A stretch of DNA of 64,000 nt from Siphonodentalium dalli (lineage: Eukaryota > Mollusca > Scaphopoda > Gadilida > Siphonodentaliidae), in assembly GCA_032622095.1 (NCBI GenBank), contig CP136069.1:12358036-12422035 (forward strand). The letters run 5' to 3'. How positions within the stretch are numbered: the first letter of the stretch is position 1; every line of letters begins with the position of its first letter. Both the position numbers and the translations under genes were made by a program. The notes below the pieces were generated by a model. It was not told the DNA's origin, did not search any database, and saw only the letters and a list, made by a program, of their open reading frames with translations. Shown here piece by piece: positions 34,135 to 45,443 of the stretch.

Positions 34135-35391
34135 GAGTGCCAGGTCCGATTTTTTGTATTGCGTTCCTAGTTTTTAATTGGGTATGTGTACATTGTAAAT
34201 AAAATTGTCCTTTACAGCAGATTGTTATGAATATTGTCGATGTGCTTTCTCTCTCCGTTTGCAAAAGTTATAAAATATGACTGAGTTCAGGATACATAAA
34301 TATAAATATAGACTGATGATGCCCTAGATACACGAATCTGACACCCCCATATTCATTCATATCCATTTATATCCAAACAACTAAAAATATCTGTTTATTC
34401 ACTGGTATCAATATCTATAATTAAATTCAATATAAATATTAATATAATCAGGAAACTATAGTGAAATACTTCAAGTCTTTATATAGCCATTACTGCTTGT
34501 ATTCTGTCAGTCAGGGGTGCCGGGTAGACGGCCATCATTGGCCACGGCACTCCACACAATACATATACAAATTGACATGTATTATAATGTATAATGTATT
34601 GTATTGTGGAATAAAATATTATCCTATCCTATCCATGTTTGTAATCGGCGTTTATCAAACTTGATCAATTATTGATATTATTTGGAGCCATGATGCACCA
34701 CTTTATCGATAGACCAAGTCTTCTCAGTCCTCACAAGCTTGATGTATCAGTTGGGTTAATGCTGTTTGGACTGAGTCCCGTCCCGTTACGCTTTTATAAC
34801 AAACTTTAATTGAAAATACATACTACATTTACACATGGAGCCCGGGCAATCACACAAACCCCTGAACGTTATTAACCCTTCACCCAACAAACCGGCCAAA
34901 ACCGGCCAAATAAAGCTTCAACAGCCTAAAATATCTTCGGTCTGTCTCAATAGAACCATACAAATATGGATATCATTGGAACCGGCTCCTTGACCACATT
35001 GTGATAGTTACAGTTATGCCCTGTGCCAATGCATTCTCTTATATATGCGAGTCGACCATAGGTCGCCTCGCATATATAAGAGAATGCATTGGCCTAAACA
35101 AAATCTTTTTTTAACACTTTTTACCATTTTTTCTTACATTCTTTAACAATTTTATAATTTTTAATGTGTTAAGCCAATGCATTCTCTTATATATGCGAGG
35201 CGACCTATGGTCGACTCGCATATATAAGAGAATGCATTGGCACAGGGCCCTTATGTTGGGTAAAGGGTTAATCACCCTTCTAAATGCCATATAATTTACT
35301 ATCATAGAAACATTTATTCTTATATTCTTTAACAGACTTATTTTGTAGGTTTAGGGCCGATGAGATCGACCCCTGGCACTCAATGGGTTAA
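34135..35391 (+). mobile_element. TTAA element of a second family, carrying a nested MITE
   Basis: The left end is TTAA then CCCTTTGAGTGCCAGG (34135-34154). The right end 'cccctggcactcaatggg' is followed by TTAA (35388-35391). Ends match the 440-bp element at 60218-60657. The inner 400 bp (34872-35271) is a complete MITE of the first family that inserted later. Confidence 0.7.
34872..35271 (+). mobile_element. Complete 400-bp piggyBac-like MITE (nested)
   Basis: Starts TTAACCCTTCACCCAACA and ends TGTTGGGTAAAGGGTTAA. Just inside is 'aaaccggccaaaaccggcc'. Two palindromic modules face each other at 35021-35096 and 35171-35248. The TTAA duplication with CCC-type ends fits the piggyBac superfamily; no transposase is encoded. 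Confidence 0.85.
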
Positions 35392-35860
35392 TATCCCATT
35401 ATTCAACATGTGATTACCTGATTAAACAACTGGTGCTGATACAAATAAGCCTGTGTTTATATATCCAAAAATAATGTTGAACCGATATCCCAAGCTGTTG
35501 TGGACCGAGAATACTTGGTCTAGTTTATCAACTGAGCCATCATATGCCCGTTTTCTAAATAAGACCCACCAGTCCCCGACACAGGTTTAGACATAACACT
35601 AAAGCACATATAATCTGACATGTGCCATATAGAGGTACCTTTATTGTCATGACTAATTAAGGACCACTGGTCCATGACACAGGATAAGTTAGGCATAACA
35701 CTAAAGCACCTATAACTAGCATGTATTTATTCAGGTACCTTTTTTGTTATGACTAATTTTATGTCAGATACATCTACTCGAGCGATTAACAAAGACAATA
35801 TTATTAAATATCAACACAATGTCACAATAACTGATATTACATGTATGATAAACATAAGCA
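35392..35860. other. Intergenic or intron, no further exon seen
   Basis: It contains a partial duplication ('gacacaggttta' with 'cataacactaaagca' and 'gacacaggataagttag' with 'cataacactaaagcacctat', about 105 bases apart). If the minus-strand gene model ending at 35866 is real, this is its next intron. Confidence 0.35.
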
Positions 35861-35865
35861 CGTAC

Positions 35866-36072
35866 GGGTGATGCTGAAACTCTGGTGTACAAGTTGACTG
35901 GTTCAATGAAACGTTGAGAACTGATAGTATATGGGGGCCAGATATCTGTGAATCCACACACTGATCCACGGTATTTGATAGATAAAATTTCAACATGTAT
36001 GTGGGACTGCAGTATGCATATAGTCGCTGATTCATTGTAATCATATGGAAACTGTTTGTGCCACTTCGTAAG
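35866..36072 (-). CDS. Candidate second exon of a secreted or membrane protein gene
   Basis: A 207-base exon on the minus strand is bounded by an acceptor 'tgatctggccag' and a donor CCC|GTACGT. It encodes about 68 residues including 'LRSGTNSFHMITMNQRLYAY' and 'NVSLNQSTCTPEFQHHP'. Three cysteines and two N-glycosylation sequons (NVS, NQS) fit an extracellular domain. It is open in one frame only. Its start phase is one base completing a codon, which matches exactly the two-base end phase of the signal-peptide exon at 36567-36751. Both ends have the same phase, so it is a symmetric exon. I cannot assign a family. Confidence 0.45.
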
Positions 36073-36566
36073 CTGGCCAGATCATGCGACAAAAATATGA
36101 AATATAATTGGATTCATCTCGCGTGATTTGTCACATATATTAATATTATTTTATATACAGTGTCTTTTGATACGTTTTCCTCCAGCTTAGAATTTCAAAC
36201 TGCACCCCAATTGAACCAGACCAGGATGTCCATGTGCGGGAAGTTCTATGACCCCCTCCCACTTAGTTGATAATTGAAACTGGTACCCCAAGAACTATCA
36301 GAAATGTCCAACCTAACACCGGCTCCCGATGATGACCATAACGGTCTAACAATTTGGTCTCAAGTTTTAATAAAAATGGCGGATTAAAAAATATACAGAA
36401 CAAAATTTGGATGACAGAACAAAATCGGAGGAATCTCTGCCGATATATATACCACAGCTTATTTCAATACAATTCGGGTAACAAAGTTATCAGAATATTA
36501 TTGGTAATATTCACGTCAATATATAATTACTGTGCCATGGACTCATGGTCCTTTATAAGAAATTAC

Positions 36567-36751
36567 TTTGTTCCTTTTGCATCTAAACTCGAGACAACGT
36601 TATTCATTTCTGTGAACCCGGAATACATGATTACTGACTGTGAACATGTAACACCATAATTTTCGATGGGAAGCCAACCATTATTCAGTGTAACTGACAC
36701 GAGTATGAACACAATCTGCTGGAACAGACTGAAAAGTAATGTTGTTTCCAT
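36567..36751 (-). CDS. Candidate first exon with signal peptide
   Basis: Starts at ATG 36751 (minus) with 'METTLLFSLFQQIVFILVSV', a clear hydrophobic signal peptide, followed by 'NGWLPIENYGVTCSQSV' and 'GFTEMNNVVSSLDAKG'. A donor AAA|GTAATT follows at 36566, and reading through it gives an immediate stop. An upstream in-frame methionine at 36808 would bury the signal peptide, so 36751 is preferred. Splicing to the exon at 35866-36072 preserves the frame over an intron of about 494 bases. A CCAAT word ('accaatcactg') lies roughly 90-100 bases upstream. The function is unknown; it could be an orphan secreted glycoprotein, and transcript evidence is absent. Confidence 0.45.
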
Positions 36752-36759
36752 AAAAGAAC

Positions 36760-38860
36760 GGTTCGCTTCTTCGTGGAACTTATTCAATCGAAGGATACAA
36801 AAAAACATACAAATGAATCATATAACAATTCAATATTCCATCAGTGATTGGTTAAATGTGTTTAGAATTGTAAGACGATAAAACAAGCCCAACGAGAGAC
36901 CCACCTATATTGTTAAAATCGGATCAAAATCGCGAAAATACGAAATAGTCGATTATAAATCCAATTTTATGTCGAAATGGGTTAACATTTTTTCCAATGG
37001 TACTATTGTAATTTGCACTTGGGCAAAATCACGAAATGTCAGACCCAAATTCTGTTTTTTTGTTACTGGCTGAAATGTTTTGTCTGACACCTCGTTGCTG
37101 ACATATCAGTATTCATAACTCGTGGGTCACCTTCAAGTAATGTCAAAACATTTAAATCATGGAGACAAGAATTGCCGCTTTTCTAAACAAGATGTTGTCG
37201 AAATGCATGAGTTTTTTTCCAAGTTATGCATCTCAGTTGAATAGTTAGTTGCAGACATTGACCGTGCCAATATTCGATCAACATCACAGAAATTGGAAAA
37301 GTCAACATTCTACACTAAAATTGAATAACGTAAGTTAATGATTTTGCTAAAACAGGCTCTTTATTCTATTTATAAATCTTAAAAGCAATATAGGTTTTGT
37401 AAAATTAGCTTACAACCCCAAACACATATTGAAGGTTTCCAATCGTCACAATGTTTCAACATCAACCTGGAGATTGTTGTCTTCAACACACAAACATCAA
37501 TAACACAGTGACAAGAAAACACACACATTGTTAATTATTGAAGGGAGACCCGATTTATTGCCGAGGGGCACCCCCAAATCATGTCATGAATCTCTATTCT
37601 GGCTCTGTCCATGGAGATCATACTCCACCAGTTCAAATCCTGGGATCTTTTTGACAGGGACGTTTATATCATTGAAAAACAATGCACGTAATATATTACT
37701 TAGTTAATACCTCTGCAGTTGGTGAAGGTGCCATCTCGAGATTGCATGATTTAGGTAATTTAAAGCGACAATGCGGTTTTCGCTCCGAAATACATATAAT
37801 ATTAATAACTTTTGAATTTTTCTCAGTATCGAAATAGGTCGATAGATATTTGAACTACCTCTCTACGAACATTATGTAACCCAAAACGATGCATTGAAGT
37901 AATACAAATACAACTGTGAATACGATGTTTGGGACTCAAACAGAAAACAGACATTTGCAACAGAAAAGAACGTATCGTGGTAGTCTATTTCTGATATGGT
38001 AGCAGTAAAGAGCGTTTGTCTGACTCCTGGCAGGAAGTTAAAAATGGCTGAGAAATGGCTGTGACTTTGGCAAGTGTTTTTCAGAACATATGAAGCCGGT
38101 ATAACAGTAGTAGAAAGAAATTAGAGGTTCGAATGAGCCATGTCCGTTTATGTGAGCCAGTTTATCTTTCTGTCACTGGCAATCATGGATACACCTAATT
38201 AATCAATTCAATATTTATTGCGATAATTGGATCACAAAAGTCACAACAATCGTGCAATCTAGATGAAGCTGGAACCACCCCATACTGTGAAATATTTCAC
38301 CTCTTCCAGAAATAGGGCCTTCTGATTGGCCGAGAGCTGTGTCCTGTATGGTGTAATGGTGTGCTAAATTTGGTAAACTACTACACTTGTATAGTATTGT
38401 AATAAATTTAGCACACTACTATATCAAACTCGTATGCAAAAGGCAATGAACACAGTAAACAATCTCGAGAACAAAATTATATAAATGTATCCACCAATGT
38501 TCTAAGGCGTGTCCAAATGAAATTAAACCATAACACTGAATTTTATTTCGCAGGAACAACGTCACTGTGCGAAGTGGGAACATTCAGTTAAATTCCCAAT
38601 GTGATACAGTTTCGGATTTTCTAAACAAAAACTATTTCAGTTTATTGTACTAGATTTCAACACATTCTTGGGATGATTATGTTTCTCTTAAACTGTCTAT
38701 CGCCAATACGATAATCATATTTGTTCTCAGTAAAACGAGTTGTACTTGATTTCTATTAACGTCTTATGAGGAAATTTAAACAGTCCATCATTTGGTGTTA
38801 ATAGGATAAGATTATGTGGTATGCAAACTGCAAGTTTGAATTGTTCCGTGAAATATAATA
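36760..38860. other. Intergenic, no gene recognised
   Basis: No coding region, RNA gene or repeat that I can support. A 'ctaaatttggtaaactacta' segment near 38.36 kb has a partial mirror 'aataaatttagcacactact' nearby, a weak hairpin. Confidence 0.35.
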
Positions 38861-38865
38861 AATAG

Positions 38866-40300
38866 GACATGCCTTCGCTTCGCACCATGACCGATACCAA
38901 AACACTTGGCACTATACATGCGTAGTCAACTCCAAGCCATGCTCTATTTATAAAATAAATTATTAAGGAACATGCTTTTCACAAATAAATATATCACATA
39001 CGTTATTTTTTCAATGTTATAAGGTCAGAACAGGTCAGAGCATCAAAAAGTTCCCATTTTTTAACGGGTCAAGTTCTGTGGCTATATATTGTGGACCAAC
39101 TAAACCAGGCTTTGTGAGCATTTAGTCAGCGTCGTAAGGGCACATATTGATATTTTAAAACTTTTGATTTATGAAAAACTAAATTTAAATATTTAAATTT
39201 TTTAATTCTGTTTTAGATTTGAACTCCTCAATTTAACAAAAACATACTTTCTTTAAATTAAATTTTTAAAAGAAATGTTATTATAACATCCGCCGAAGTA
39301 CTCCAAGTCACCACACTAAACTTGATTCAAAAATAGCAGACAGGCAGACGGACGGATCGACAGATCATGACTACTCAGGATCATCTATATAGTGTAGGCT
39401 CCTGATCCTAATTTGTGCACAAAATTACCATAATTTTGACATTAGATCGTGATAGCAGCATAGTTGTGATTGATTTTGTTTTCAGTCACGTGATGTGGTC
39501 GTCGTCATTTCCACGCCATTTTCCATTTATTAAATCATGTCTTTGTTTATAGTACACCTAGTGGCGACGTCTGAATTGACCACTGGGCGTTCGCCGCCTG
39601 TCCGTCTCTAGACACTTTAGCATGTTGCGATAACTCAAACATTTTCTATCCGCTCAAAACCAAATTTTATAAATGAGTTTACCAAAATACAGGTCGAGTT
39701 CGAATATGGGTTTGTTTGATCAGAGATTCTTTTTTACAGAGTTATTACCCTTTATTTTCTCAGCTCAAAATACAGATCGAGTTCACATATGGGTTTAATC
39801 CAATATTTTCAAAGGAGTTTTAACTTTTATAATGATAGAAATAAAAACATTAAACCACCAAGCTGATAAATCTGCCATGGTGTGAAGGGTCCTTGGATGG
39901 TGGGTAATCAGATTTTTAAAATGTGATGGACTTTCAAAAAGAACCAGAGCTGGTATCACACTTCCACCATATCAAATGCAGTCGCAAGTCGGGATTTTTT
40001 TACCCTGTGCCAATGCATTCTCTTATATATGCGAGTCGACCATAAGTCGCCTCGCATATATAAGAGAATGCATTGGCCTAACATTTTTTTACAATTTTAA
40101 TAATTTTTTCTTGTATTCTTTAATAATTTTTTAATTTCACCCATACAGAGCCCCATACAAACACGAGCAGACGACACTCTTCTATATGCTTCTATATATG
40201 TGTGGGGCTCCCTGCAGGGTAATGGATGTTTTTTATTTTATGTCCTAAAAATTCATACTGTATCTCGTTCTTGCTGTGAGAACAATAACATCAATACGCA
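38866..40300 (+). repeat. Dispersed ~1.2-kb repeat, copy A (interrupted)
   Basis: Matches 40890-42160 in order: 'cactatac' with 'gtcaactc', 'aagccatgctcta', 'ggtcagaacaggtc', 'tatatattgtgga', 'caagtcaccacac', 'acggacggatcgacagatca', 'aaaagaaccagagctggtat', 'aacaataacatcaata'. A palindrome-module MITE fragment (about 40000-40250) splits it just before the last block. No coding capacity recognised. Confidence 0.75.
40007..40250 (+). mobile_element. Palindrome-module MITE fragment inside copy A
   Basis: The module at 40007-40080 (with a 'cataagtcgcc' variant centre) is followed by 'gcagacgacactcttctata' and 'gctccctgcagggtaatgga'. It interrupts sequence that is continuous in copy B at 42110-42120. 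Confidence 0.7.
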
Positions 40301-40889
40301 CAGTTAATAACTTCACCAGGTGTTATGCCAGATTTTATGCCAGGTTTTCACACACGTAATACCTTATTTTAACCATTTTTACTAAACAACGACAGACCGA
40401 TTATAGAACTGAGAAGTATTTGATATAGAACAGAATGTTATCGTAGTAATTGCAAAAACATAGTGTTTAAAAGTCCAGATGACAACATCCAGGGCGATGA
40501 ATTCGAAGGGTTGTGTCTGACGAAAAATTCCGTTCGTAGTGCCTTCGTATGTTCGTCTGGAGCCCATGAAACCCCCTTTTTCCGGTGTTTGCAATGTTTT
40601 TCCTGACGGGTTTTTTCGTAATTATTTACAAACACTGAGACTGTTCTATTGTTCAGCAGCCTAAATAACATAACAATACCGAGGTGCTTTATTTTGGTTT
40701 AGATTAAACTGAGGTCTTAAGTCTATTCCGGTATGTTCAGTGCCATTAATTCGCTAGCATCAGTTTTGAGGGAATAATTTATAATTAACTCAATCAATAT
40801 TTAGCAACAAAATATATTTTCCTAATGTATAAAACTTAGATATTATCATATCCTGTTAATGTAGAATGTTGTTAACTAGTATAGTTCAC
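40301..40889. other. Intergenic, no gene recognised
   Basis: Overlapping 70- and 77-codon frames on the minus strand in different phases; no domain recognised. Confidence 0.35.
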
Positions 40890-42160
40890 CCCGCTTCGCT
40901 CCGTATGACAGATACTGAAAACACTGGGCACTATACCCGCGTAATCAACTCGAAGCCATGCTCTACTTATAAGATATATTATTAAGGAACATGTTTTTCA
41001 CAAGACATAACCTCTCTACGTTTTTTTAAAGTTATACAGTCAGAACAGGTCGGAGCGTCAAAGCGTTCCCATGTTTAATGGGTCAAGTGCTGTGGTTATA
41101 TATTGTGGACTAGCTAAAACAGGCTTTGGGAGCTTTATTCGGCGGTGTATGGGGCATATTTGATTACTTTAAAACTTTTGATTTAAGAAAAACAAACATA
41201 TTTATTTAAATTTTTGAATTTTGTTTAGATTTTAACACCACACAGCTCAATTTAACAAGAACAAACTTTCTTGAAATCACATTTTTAAGAACAAATGCCT
41301 TTATAATATCCGGCGGGGTACCCCAAGTCACCACACCAAGTTTGATTCAAAGTGATATCGGACCTGAAGTCTGGGAGAAAAATCGCGAACAGACGGACGG
41401 ACAGATCGACATATCATGACTACTCAGGCTCGTCTATATAGGGTAGGCTCCTGGTCCGAATGTATGTGCCCAAAAGCAGAATAGTTAGTGATTGATATTT
41501 TTCGGTCAAGTGATTTGGTCCTGGTCACTTCCACGCAATCTTCCAGTTATTAAATCATTCCTTTGTGTATATACCCACACCATAGCATGGTAAATCTAGT
41601 GTTCGCCGTCTGCCCGTCTATAGAAACTTTAAGCATGTTGCGATTACTAAAACCAACTTATGTAAATGAGTTTCCCAAAATACACATCGAGTTCGAATAT
41701 GGGTTTGCTCTGAGTTTCTTTTTTACGGAGTTATGCCCCTTTTTCGACTTAGAATTCATGCAATAACTAAAACAACGTTATTTGATCAAAACCAAATTCT
41801 GTATGAGAGTTTCTCAGCTCAAAATACAGATCGAAATCGAATATGGGTTTAATTCGATTTCTTTAACGGAGTTATTGCCCTTTTTCGAAATTAAATTTGA
41901 ATTGTTTTATTTATTGAACTCCTTGCTCAATTTAATAATAACAATTTTTTATTTTTAAATTTAATAATAATAAAAAATTAAACTAAAATATTAAATAACC
42001 AAGCTGAAAAATCTGACATTTGTTGTGAAGGGTCCTTGGTTTGCGGGTATTCAGATTGTTAAAATTGGATGGACCTGTCAAAAAGAACCAGAGCTGGTAT
42101 CACACTTCCAAGTGATTTAAGTTATACTGTATCTCTTTCTTGCTCTGAGAACAATAACAT
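40890..42160 (+). repeat. Dispersed ~1.2-kb repeat, copy B
   Basis: Diverged relative of copy A. It contains internal near-repeats of 'aaatacacatcgagttcgaa' and 'tatgggttt'. It continues without interruption into 'atactgtatctctttcttgc'. Confidence 0.75.
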
Positions 42161-42940
42161 CAATAAGCACAGGGTTTTTTTTATTATATATTAGTATTTT
42201 GTTTATTTTAGATTTTGGTCATTCAATTTATGGACCTTCTGAACAAAGAACGTTCTTAATATTTCTTCTGAACCTTCTGAATGTTGGTCCTCCCGATGAA
42301 CGCAATGTTATCAAAATGATATATAAACAGATCAGGCACATTCTGATGTTCACTATTATATTGGTATTCCATTAGTATAGTGGTATTTGACCATTACGGT
42401 TTTGTTAATTTGATAAAAGAGGGATAATCCAAAATCAAATTTCACAGATATTATTTGAAACCATGTCGCACTAATTCGGCATCATACATATAGTTTGTCC
42501 AGCGACACACGCTAAGCAACTCAATTAGCATGAAATTAGTTGAAATATTGTTATGAAGGAGTGACTGGGTCCTCCTGCTATTGTCATTTAGAACGGGATA
42601 TATTTGTAATATCATAATATTATTGAACATCGAAGCTGGCGCAAATGATCGCAAAACGAATTGTGTCAGAAGACTGTTCATTCGCTGCGATATTGTTAAG
42701 AGACATTAATTTTTGCTGTGCACTGGTATGCGCCGTCCTCTATTCCCGACACAAATAAAGGAAACATGAATACGTTATAGTCAATTATTATATGACCATT
42801 ACTTTCTACTCCAAATCCCATAGTAAATTGCCATGCCTAATTATGAATAATTCCCAATGTCCACTGCTCCTTTTATACCTTTTATAGCGCCACAGGTTAA
42901 TATAACGCTCAGCAGGTTAATATAACATTCCGCTGACTCT
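42161..42940. other. Upstream flank of the recombinase gene
   Basis: No exon supported. A short direct repeat 'caggttaatataac' occurs at 42894 and 42912, upstream of the TATA word. Confidence 0.35.
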
Positions 42941-42941
42941 T

Positions 42942-42952
42942 ACTATAAATAG
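42942..42952 (+). promoter_or_regulatory. TATA box candidate for the recombinase gene
   Basis: 'actataaatag' matches TATAAA with its usual flanks and lies about 215 bases before the preferred start codon, leaving room for a 5' UTR. Inferred from sequence only. Confidence 0.45.
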
Positions 42953-43156
42953 ATCTGGGTGTTCCCTACGCGCTAAATGTGACAGCCAATGACGTTGCGT
43001 ACATTACGAATGGGGAATCTTGAAACTAGGTAGCCTGGTACGCATACGACTGACTCGCTTCTCGTCAGAAATACACGGGTGAAGCTTACTTGGCTCGGGA
43101 ACCAGTCTAGAAAACTGGGTCTAGAGAAACTACATTCACGTCTGTCAAATATAAAC

Positions 43157-44530
43157 ATGGCGACAGCCGACAGATTTGCTACGATAAACGAAGATGAATT
43201 GAGCAGAATCTTGACAGAAAAGGATTCTCTGAACACTAGGCGAGCGACAAAGAATGCGATAAAAACATTTCGGTCATATTTAGAATCGCGGGGGAAAGAT
43301 TGTCAGTTTGAAAATCTTTCTCACGAGGAGTTAGACTCGACATTGGCGCAATTTTTCATGGAAGTTCGCACAGAAAAAGGAGAACTTTACCAGCGTACAT
43401 CATTTTTCAGCCTTAGACACGGCATTGCAAGGCATCTTCAAAGCATCGGCGATGTCGATATACTCAACGGACCCATGTTCGCGAGGTCGAGAAAGGTGTT
43501 CGCGGCTATGAACGTTGACTTAAAGAAAAAAGGTAAAGGAGGAATCAATCACTACCCCCCTGTAGACAAGCCAGATTTAGTGAAAATGTATACATATTTC
43601 AATGACAATCCGAGTGACATCAAGTTGCAGCAGAAAGTTTTTGTGGACATAATGATCTATCTTGGTCGAAGAGGCAGAGAGAACCTCCATGAAATGAGGA
43701 TAGGCGATATCACCGAAACGGTCGATTCTAATGGACAAACATATCTCTTTCTGCAACGCGATGAACAGACAAAAAACCACCAAACGGACCCAAATACTGC
43801 TGATGGTCGCATATACGCTCTGCCGGGTGATCCAATGTGTCCCGTGGTTTCGTTCCGAAAATACAACCAGCGTTTAAATTTGAAGTGTGACAGACTCTTT
43901 CAACGCCCAAACACAATTACGGGTGCCAAAAGCTGGTATACTGCTTTGCCATTAGGACACAACTCCATCGGAAAGATGATGTCTACGATAAGCCAAAGCG
44001 CAGAATTATCTCGAAAATACACAAACCATAGCCTACGATCAACGGCTGTGCATTTGTTGGATAGCGATAACTTTTCCGGACGTCACATCATGAGTGTCAC
44101 TGGACACCGGTCGGAATCGTCACTCAAGACATATACCGGATACACTGCTCCGAATATAAAGAAGTCGATGTCGGATTCGATTTCTACGGCCATGAGGCCG
44201 AACAATGCTGTTGTTCCGATTCCGTCGAATTCTGCTGCTGGACATGGTGGCAATTTCATTGTTGATTCCGACATTACTGATGATGACTTTGGTGATTTAT
44301 TGACTAGCTCTCAAGTTAGTCTTGCGCTGAAAGATGTTGATGCAGCTGCAATGATTAATGACTTGCAAGACATTGTTCCGTTGTCGACTACTAGTACCTG
44401 TTGTGAACATCGTATTAGTCCGTGTACCAGTAAAACAGTTAACCAAGTTGTTAACTACCAAAACAACCAAGGGAAAACCCCAATGCCAGTGTTCGTTAAT
44501 TGCTCAAACATCACTATTAATTATAAGTAA
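43157..44530 (+). CDS. Crypton-type tyrosine recombinase
   Basis: An intact frame that can start at 43079 (483 residues). I prefer the methionine at 43157 (457 residues) because its context AAACATGGC is better. It would cut and rejoin DNA through a covalent 3'-phosphotyrosine in the nucleus. In 483-residue numbering, residues about 40-150 look like an N-terminal SAM-like DNA-binding domain. The catalytic set is arginine in 'LGRRGREN' (198 or 200), lysine in 'EQTKNHQ' (232), 'HSLR' (H317, R320), 'TGHRS' (H343) and tyrosine in 'KTYTGY' (352 or 355). This R-K-HxxR-H-Y order is that of eukaryotic Crypton recombinases and host proteins derived from them (DUF3504 type). The C-terminal ~100 residues are acidic and Ser/Thr-rich. 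No stop or frameshift breaks it. It is either a recently active Crypton or a domesticated gene. Confidence 0.85.
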   Translation: MATADRFATINEDELSRILTEKDSLNTRRATKNAIKTFRSYLESRGKDCQFENLSHEELDSTLAQFFMEVRTEKGELYQRTSFFSLRHGIARHLQSIGDVDILNGPMFARSRKVFAAMNVDLKKKGKGGINHYPPVDKPDLVKMYTYFNDNPSDIKLQQKVFVDIMIYLGRRGRENLHEMRIGDITETVDSNGQTYLFLQRDEQTKNHQTDPNTADGRIYALPGDPMCPVVSFRKYNQRLNLKCDRLFQRPNTITGAKSWYTALPLGHNSIGKMMSTISQSAELSRKYTNHSLRSTAVHLLDSDNFSGRHIMSVTGHRSESSLKTYTGYTAPNIKKSMSDSISTAMRPNNAVVPIPSNSAAGHGGNFIVDSDITDDDFGDLLTSSQVSLALKDVDAAAMINDLQDIVPLSTTSTCCEHRISPCTSKTVNQVVNYQNNQGKTPMPVFVNCSNITINYK

Positions 44531-44753
44531 AGATATGTTGATATATTTTAGGACTCTATATTGATTTCAAGTTAATTTTGTTAACGGTAAACAATATTGG
44601 TATGTTTCAGTGTTATATTGATTTGTGTTCATATGATATACCGATGATTTTGTTGAAAAAAAATTGAAAATGAAAGAGAAGTGTTTATCATTTATCATAT
44701 CTGAGTAGATTTCCCTTGCATTTGATATAATCGCCCGTCATATAATAAAACAG

Positions 44754-44890
44754 TTATTGCATTCCTCCTTGGTTAACATAAGGAATTATCAACCCTCGGA
44801 AGTTGATATTCACCGCGGCCTTCGGCCTTGGTGAATATCAACTTCCTCGGGTTGATAATTCCTTATGTTAAACTCGGAGGAATGCAATAA
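44754..44890. repeat. Long hairpin downstream of the recombinase
   Basis: The left arm 'ttattgcattcctcc', 'taacataaggaattatcaac' and 'ggaagttgatattcacc' is mirrored by 'ggtgaatatcaacttcc', 'gttgataattccttatgtta' and 'ggaggaatgcaataa'. Arms are about 60 bases with two or three mismatches around a 'gcggccttcggcc' loop. It could be a MITE. It lies about 220 bases after the stop codon and would also fold strongly in RNA. Confidence 0.8.
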
Positions 44891-44899
44891 TTGTATAAT

Positions 44900-45440
44900 A
44901 TCACTTTTATAGTGGAATATCACTATAATAGTGGAATTCATGATGTACCTGACCTGATAAGTGATCCATAATGAATAACCGAAACATAATATTGAGAAAA
45001 TAGTCTGGTATGAAATGCGGTATTTTGTGCTTGTTTTTCGATCTAAAGGCAGTGGGTCTCCCTTCTCGTCATGTTAAGGATTATATGTCAGTCACAGCAA
45101 ATAATTAAAATATGATGAATAAAAATACACACAATTGGAAATGCATAAAAAATTCACAAATGATCAATGCAAATAACACATCTAGAAATCTGATATTAAG
45201 ATAATCATCAGTAAAACATATTACATATATTTCAATTCAATTTAATTACTCTTCATCATGTTAGATATCACAGAGTATGTGCATAATTACAATATAACAA
45301 TACATATATTATATAGTGTGCGATGCATGAGGAGTTCTGAGTTATTATTATGTGCAAGATTGTACACAATATATATTGAAATTCAACAGTTATTTAATTC
45401 AACAACCCATGGTGGTGTCCTAACGTGGGCGGTATTGTAT
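44900..45440. other. 3' side of the LINE, boundary not resolved
   Basis: AT-rich sequence that should include the LINE 3' untranslated region (minus strand). No poly(A) run or flanking duplication was found, so the LINE 3' end cannot be placed. Confidence 0.4.
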
Positions 45441-45443
45441 GCC

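Noticed and set aside
36354-36659. 101-codon plus-strand frame
   Set aside because: It overlaps the minus-strand signal-peptide exon and has no recognisable domain; the minus-strand reading has splice-phase support.
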